Assembly: GCF_001522545.3 (NCBI RefSeq)
Contig: NC_031770.1
Span: forward strand, 2,740,619 to 2,804,618
DNA length: 64,000 nt
Reading direction: 5' to 3'
DNA from: Parus major
Taxonomy: Eukaryota > Chordata > Aves > Passeriformes > Paridae
Below are positions 58,320 through 64,000 of this stretch, in pieces. How positions within the stretch are numbered: the first letter of the stretch is position 1; each line of letters starts with the position of its first letter. The position numbers and the translations under genes are program-made. The notes under the pieces are model-generated. The model was not told where the DNA came from. It made no database searches and saw only the letters and a program-made list of their open reading frames with translations.

Positions 58320-60253
58320 CAATTTCTTGAATGAAATAAAAAGAAATCCTGCTGGGGTAAAAAGCAGCTCCTGGTGCAAACTGACACCAGGGAGGCAGAG
58401 ACATGAAACCTTTCCCTGCTGGTACCTGTTCCCTCTGCTCTCATGGAGGAGACAGAGGGGCCAGGACATTTCAGAGTGAAAGCTCTCCTACCAGTAATTA
58501 CATTATCTTTGTGGGTTTATATCAGCTGAAAATCAAGTCTCAGAGTTTTACCTGATTGGAGTTTTTTATGGGAAGAAGTGTTCACACAGGGCTATCACGA
58601 TGCTTACTGAATGACTTGAAGCAGGCATTGTTTTCTAGAGGTCTCAATACCAGCAAGAATAGCTGAAATTATCAAAATATCAACATAAAACCCCACACAA
58701 AGTGTGACATTGTTGTTTGTGAGTGGCGTGGCTTGGATTTGTCACCAACCACTGCCATCAGAGCCCTGCATGAAACCAGGCACAGGAAGGGGGGATTCCC
58801 CTACTTCTCTGCAATGGAAAATAAAAAGGGAAACAAAAATAGAGAGCTAATTTCCTGACTGCAGGAAAAGAACTGCTGGGGTAGAAGGTTACCAAGGCCT
58901 CTGGCTCCTTGTGTGGAGCTGAAGAGAATATTCAGAGAGTTCAAACACAAGTAGGAGATCTCTGAGCGCAGGAAACAACAACGCAGTGCAGGGTGAGAGA
59001 ATTCAGCAGAGAGCGGGAGGGCATTACCTTACCCCATGTGCATCCAGCCCTGGCAGGAGAGGGATCCCACAAATCCTTATCATTGTAAGCTCTTGCTAAT
59101 TTGAGAAGTGTCAGGAATGGCAGTGTAATTTTCCCCTCAGCTGTCGGGATCTCAGGGCGTGTATCCGATTGAATGGCACCTTCTAGGAACGTGAGCGGTC
59201 AGTGGCAAAGTTTCTGTGCAGAGCCTGGCAGAGTGGTGTCACTTTGGTATAAATAAAGGATCTTTATTTGATTTATGATGCCTAAGATCTTTGTTAGGTA
59301 ACAAAGTCTGTTGTAGATGCCACTGTGGGACATGAAAAACAGCACCTGTTTTCTGGTGTGGCAGTTGTGAATTAACATCAGGATAATAAAGGCCCTTCCT
59401 GGTGCCTTCCTGCTGGAGATCCACAGGGGTCTCTGATGTCCTTCTAGCTCAGTATTAGGAAATACTGAAAGCATGGAAGCTGTAGGGAAATCCAAGTGCC
59501 TTGTATTTGAAGGCTTTTTCTCCCTAACAATACAAATATTACCTTGGTGTTCTCCTCGACAGTGGGCTCTCACAGTTCCATGGGAAGTCAGGTGGTTTCT
59601 GAGCAGTGCCTGCATATTCCATGCTAAAAGGGCAGCTGAAAAGGCAGCCTTGGCTGCAGCTGCTACCTGGAAATCCAGAGGCCATTGTTTTCCTTATTTC
59701 ATCTGTTGCTAGTCAACTGGAAAGCACAGTGACCTGTGAGTAATGTGGTCATCCCCAACTCATGCTGATAAAACCTTTGCAGTGCTGCTTCTTGCCATCT
59801 CTCCTTCTCTATCTCTCTGAGATGTTCTGATCCAATCTTGACTTCCTTTGAGGTAGGGCATTCTGTCTTAATGCTCTAACCCCCTTGGAGAACCAGAGAG
59901 AAATGATGCTGAGATGGTTTTTTGTTGTGTTTTTGCCTGATTGACTTGTCTGCAGGGCTTTTACACCAGAGAGGAAATGACTCTATGGCCATAACCCTGG
60001 AGCCCTTCAGGACACTGCTCCTCTCAATTAGTGGCTGCTGCTGAAGGCAGAGCAGAGGAATTCCCAAATCCCAGGATATCAGTTTGGCCCTATGGGCAGC
60101 AAACCACCAGGTGTAGCCCCCTAGAGTTGGGAGGTAGCAGATCTCAATCAGTTTTTACTCTCTCCATCTTCTGGGCAGCACTGGGAAGTCACCTGGCATG
60201 TTTGCAATTCTTGTTTCCATCACTAATGAGTTTTGCTTGCTTACTTCTTACAG
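58320..60253. other. Non-coding unique sequence
   Basis: No gene is supported. Open frames (for example 59199-59615, minus, 138 codons) show no domain and are overlapped. Confidence 0.5.
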
Positions 60254-60313
60254 ATCAGCTGCATTTTGTGGAGCATTTCTGGAGCTGAGGGACAACTGTC
60301 TGAGAATTTCCAG
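60254..60313 (+). other. Exon-like unit (candidate exon of a spliced transcript)
   Basis: Sixty bases bounded by good plus-strand splice signals. Upstream there is a CACTAATG branch-like word (A at about 60226), a pyrimidine tract from 60231, and CTTACTTCTTACAG. Downstream is TTTCCAG|GTAAATG. Two of the three frames are open through it, but neither translation resembles a known protein. It may be an exon of a non-coding RNA, a UTR exon, or a pseudo-exon. Many such chance units exist in vertebrate introns. Confidence 0.2.
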
Positions 60314-60984
60314 GTAAATGCAATTTCTTTTGCTTTATTCATGAGCTGCTCTGGATGTTGTGATCTCCTCCTTGATCTCAGGCTGCAGGCCTCTCTCCTA
60401 ATCGTCTAAATTTGCCACCTCGTGATTAGATTGTTGTCTTGAGTTGCATCTTTGAATTCAAAGTGAAGGATGTTCTGGCTCCCACCAGGAGAGTTTGACC
60501 AGGAACCTTCAGACTCCCAATTCTTATCTGAGGGGGTTTGCCTGCACCTCCTAAAGATACAAATATTTGAACACTTGCTGGATGAAGAACTGTCTCTGTG
60601 ATCCTGCATTACCTGTGCTTAGTGTTGGAACTCAACTTTCTTGTCCTGACAGAAACACTGTCACTTTCTGACTGCACAGTCTTCACCTATTTATTATCTT
60701 TTTAAAGGGCTGAGATTTACCATGGATTTTTGCAGTTGGTTCTAGACTGTTTCATATTTACATCATCTGAATTTCTTAGAGACTCCAGATTCAAGTGAGG
60801 CAGTGTTACAGTGGGGACCTACAAAAGAGCACTGGGTGTGATGGTTTGAGGGCCACCACACCATGGGCACACCAAGCCCCAGCCCTGGCAGCAGCTTTGT
60901 GCCCTGCCTGGCAGGCTGTTCGAGACCCAGATAAAAGCAGAGTGTTTTTCAGGCTGGCAATGGTCCATCCTCAGTGTGATAATG
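60314..60984. other. Non-coding unique sequence
   Basis: No gene is supported. Lies between two candidate features. An opposing pair of frames (60795-61079 plus, 60819-61073 minus) covers the end of this stretch and the element that follows. Confidence 0.45.
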
Positions 60985-61085
60985 TGGGTATTGTGAGTTC
61001 CTTGGGGCAGGGACTGTGGTTTTCCATATGTCTTGAGTTGCTCCAAGATTGTGGCTGGCATTCTGTGAACCAAAGCTAATAAATC
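60985..61085 (+). mobile_element. Possible MIR/L2-type element tail
   Basis: The plus strand carries GTGAGTTCCTTGGGGCAGGG and ACTGTGGTTTTCC, then about 50 bases later TGGCTGGCATTCTGTG and CTAATAAATC. This order matches the 3' part of ancient amniote SINE/LINE tails (TAAGCTCCTTGAGGGCAGGGACTGT ... GTGCCTGGCACA ... AATAAAT). The match is short and diverged, so the family is uncertain (MIR, L2 or a CR1-L3 relative). Confidence 0.4.
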
Positions 61086-61662
61086 AAAGCCAGTTTTTTC
61101 TCATGCACTTCAAAACCTACTCCATTTTGGAACGAGAAAACCACGTATAGCTCACTGCAGGCTTTGTCAAATTATTCCTCCCCTTCACACTTGGACTCTT
61201 CTTCATTTTCCACACACTTAATACTCACCCAGCTCCTTTCTGTAACTGGCAGCTGATCCAATTACACACTAGAGGTAGAAATACTGAAGTCTTACAGTTC
61301 AAATGTGGAATGATATGCATAGTCACTTTGTCACTCAAATCCTTAAAAAAAATAAAAAAGGAAAGGAAAGAAAACTCAGACTGGCTGGCCATAATTAAGG
61401 GCAGAAAATAGAGCACACAGTTAATATGTCCCTGGTTTGCCAATACTGGGATGTCACAAGTACCAATCAGGGAGCCAGAGCCATGTGGCTTCCTAGATAA
61501 AAATGCTGGCTTTTTTTACTTCTGGGGCTACAGTTCAAATCCAGCTTAAGGTTCTAAATGAGATGAGACCCTTAACCTATGCCAAAACTGGGGATCCCTC
61601 CAGGTCACAGCTGAGGTTATTGGCAGGTCACTGTGATTAAACTTGTCTTCTGTTGCCTTCAG
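61086..61662. other. Non-coding unique sequence
   Basis: No gene is supported. A-rich patch near 61344-61375. The stretch ends in a good plus-strand splice acceptor at 61661-61662. Confidence 0.5.
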
Positions 61663-61780
61663 CACACTTAATGGCATGAATAAAGGGATTGAGGTCCAAG
61701 CCCTGCCACAGAGCCAAGAAGCCTGACGTATTAGAGACGATAATGAAGGCCTGGCAATAATGACCCACTCTGAGTTAGAG
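61663..61780 (+). other. Exon-like unit (candidate exon)
   Basis: 118 bases between a strong acceptor (TTGTCTTCTGTTGCCTTCAG, with GATTAAAC as a possible branch site) and a good donor (GTTAGAG|GTAAAG). All three frames contain a stop, so if it is an exon it is untranslated or belongs to a non-coding RNA. It lies about 1.35 kb downstream of the other plus-strand exon-like unit. If the two were spliced together, the only continuing frame would stop after about 40 codons in total. Confidence 0.2.
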
Positions 61781-64000
61781 GTAAAGTTAGGATGAGCCTG
61801 ACAAGTACCCCTTGCTCACCCTGTTGCTGTTGGACTGCTGTGTGTGTAGTATGCCAGCTTCCAGAACTGCATTTTTGGAGAATTCTGCTTCAGATTCTCA
61901 TCTGGATTTGTGTTCAGACAGAATTTTGCATTCAGCTTGTAAAACTGCAAAGCAGTACCAAAAATGTACAAACCTTCAAAGCCTCCAAGCTCCTCCAGCT
62001 CCCACCAGAGAGCCAGAGATGAGAATCCCACATGACAAAAAACAAGCAATAATTAAAAATCCCTATTTTGCCCAAAGAATTCCTTTGTTCGAGGTATGTA
62101 AATGTCTTCGCCTGCGTGTAAGTTATTTCATTTTTGATAGTTCCTTAGCTCAGTAATGTGAGCTTGGGAATAGAGGAGTCTGAAAGGAGTGTTACTCTGA
62201 AACAAAACACCTGTCTTTCAGTCAAGACTAAATTGACAAGCAACAATTTAGTTGTCTAAACTCAGAGCTTTCAGGATTTCAGACTACATAAATGTCAAGA
62301 TGCCTAGGTAGGGCTCAAAGGTGAGCGACAGTGTAGGCAAATATACATTGGAACTTCAATTATCCAACCCCTGATCACTCTCAGTTACCTGAAGTTTAAA
62401 CATGTCTGCTTTCACTCTGGTTCCTACGTTTTTCTGTAAAAACCCTTTGTACTGAGTCACCTGTCTTTGCCCGGTGGAGTCTGTAAAGTTTTAAGAGCTC
62501 GTCTCCTGGGGAGCTTGGAGTGTCTGCCAGATCACAGCCCCTCTCTGATGGAGCCTGTAATTATTCCTTCATGTTACCTGGTGCATTTGGATTGAAGTAT
62601 TAAAATCAATAAATTACGGTTTTCAGCTATGCTGTTCCAGCCACATTCCCCTTTTCCATAGGCTTGGTGTCACAGAAGCACCTTCCTCCTGACACAGAGT
62701 GTACCTGCTTGGAAATACATTGAAACTTGGTTTGAAATTTTTAATGATTCCCTGTAGGGAGATTGTGTTCTCTGATGAGCAGGCAGAGGATGGGATGAAC
62801 TTTGCTACTTAGCAATAGTAACCATTATTGCCAAATTCTTCCCTTCATTGACTGACATCCAAGAGCCAAATATGCCTTGATTTCCACAGTTTAGAAGGTT
62901 ATAAAGCTGCTGAGATCCCAATCAAGACCCTCAGAGAAATTTTGCTTTACATTTTCTTGACTTCAACACTTTTTCTCAATACATCCCCAGTTACTTTTGA
63001 GGGGTTTGCTGTGATTCGAGAGGCAGCAGTTCACGTTGGCAGGTCCCTACACCAGCTACAGAATTAAAAAGTTTTGAGCTGGCAGAAAAGTATGTGAGAC
63101 CTCCTCACCTCCTTGTGCATCTTTATGTTTTCCAGCCTCATTTTCACCCTGTTCTTGCCTTACATTTTCCACTTTTAGTTTCTTTCAGTGCTTCCTAACA
63201 TCATCTGTTCTCTCTGAGGGGTGAAGGGAGTCCCTCTCCTTTTCTCCTTGCTCTCCAGCAGGAATTTTTATCTTTATCTTTCAAGGAAGGCATCTAAACC
63301 AGAGTAAGGAGAGGAGATTTTTGTTTCATCCCCCAAAGAGAATTTGAATAGGCCAGTGTGCTGGGCAGAGCCTTCTGGGAAATGAGGGATGGAATGCACT
63401 GGGCTGGGGTCCCTTTCCAGAGACGCATTCCATGGTGGCACTGGGGGATAAAAGCTGCTGTGCAAGTGCTGCCTCCTCTGCAGTGTGGGATTTTGGGGTA
63501 GGATGAGCTCCCTGAACAATAAACCAGCCCCCCTGAGGAAGAAAAAGGGGATTTCAGGCCAGGTCAGGCAACGTCTGCCTTCCCTTTAGCTGAAGGCAAA
63601 GAGCTTGATCCCAGCAGAACAAATGGCATAAGACATGGAGGATCCAGCATTGCACAGGAAAGTAAAATCCTGTTCTCCACTGAAAGCAGAGTTGCACAAC
63701 TGAACCAAAAGGCAAAATGCAATCCAGTCATCTGTTGCTTTGGGAATGGGAAGAAAACAAAATTAAATGGGGATATTAAATTGTAAGTTTTGTGGTTAAA
63801 GAGAAATCTCATTCGCCTGGCAGCAAACTAATATTGCCAAGAAAATACAGCAGCACAAGAACAGCAGAGAGTGCCCATTTCAGTATTTAGGAAGTTCTGG
63901 TGTCTTAGGTGTTTTATGGCCATCAAAAATTGAAATAAATTAAAGTTGCACTTCAATTGAATTACACAATGACATCAATTTAAACATTAGTAAACAGATG
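61781..64000. other. Non-coding unique sequence to window end
   Basis: No gene is supported. The frame 61812-62156 (plus, 114 codons) begins upstream of an acceptor-like site at 61848-61849 and ends past a donor-like GAG|GTATGT at 62094, but its product has no recognisable domain. AT-rich sequence at 62560-62640 and at 63880-64000 (AATTGAATTACACAATG, ATCAATTTAAAC) resembles regulatory DNA and may continue beyond the window. Confidence 0.5.

Noticed and set aside
45544..63449. Identical 16-base word GGTGGCACTGGGGGAT at 45544 and 63434
   Set aside because: About half such a match is expected by chance between all positions in a window of this size, and the flanks differ.
1..64000. Prokaryotic, phage or mobile-system content (operons, CRISPR, toxin or defence genes), tRNA, rRNA and known microRNA genes
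   Set aside because: No ribosome-binding site plus coding runs, no direct-repeat arrays, no cloverleaf or conserved microRNA seed hairpin was seen. CR1 and MIR-like repeats show that this is vertebrate nuclear DNA.

Overview
The window looks like nuclear DNA from a bird, or less likely another sauropsid, with no protein-coding gene that I can support. Two independent stretches (about 2862-3002 and 21667-22165) are truncated copies of the CR1 LINE family in the form typical of avian genomes. Three more weakly preserved stretches (16935-17030, 26970-27094, 60985-61085) resemble ancient amniote MIR/L2-type elements. Base composition is moderately AT-rich and CpG-poor, stop codons are frequent in all six frames, and simple-sequence runs are short. 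There are no ribosome-binding sites, operons, rRNA, tRNA or CRISPR arrays. The many open frames of 60-212 codons are short, overlap one another on both strands, and show no recognisable domain. The best reading is an intergenic or large-intron interval.

Layout. 1-6 kb is AT-rich unique sequence with one CR1 fragment and a small hairpin near 4.38 kb. 6.1-6.8 kb is a block that reads like a conserved non-coding element (CNE). 7-19 kb is mostly plain sequence with a near-perfect 24-base palindrome (9.65 kb), a GT and an AT microsatellite, a long T run and a MIR remnant. 19.8-20.25 kb is another CNE-like block, followed by the longer CR1 copy at 21.7-22.2 kb. 24.8-29.5 kb has two CNE-like blocks and a second MIR remnant. 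30-36.7 kb is plain. 36.8-37.2 kb is a small CpG cluster, followed by CNE-like sequence at 37.7-38.2 kb. 41.7-42.25 kb is the most striking block: compositionally distinct, unusually rich in retained CpGs, and fully open over 178 codons on the minus strand. 44.5, 50.5-52.5, 53.1-53.5 and 55.3-56.2 kb hold further CNE-like blocks. At 60.25-61.78 kb there are two exon-like units with good splice signals on the plus strand.

Working together. If the CNE-like blocks are confirmed by alignment, the arrangement (many candidate regulatory blocks, few transposons, no coding exons) is that of the regulatory landscape of a developmental gene lying outside the window. The CNE calls are pattern judgements made by eye without alignment. 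They rest on low repeat content, retained CpGs and clustered homeodomain-, POU- or CRE-like words. I could not identify the neighbouring gene or the chromosome, and I found no clear evidence of a previously undescribed biological system.
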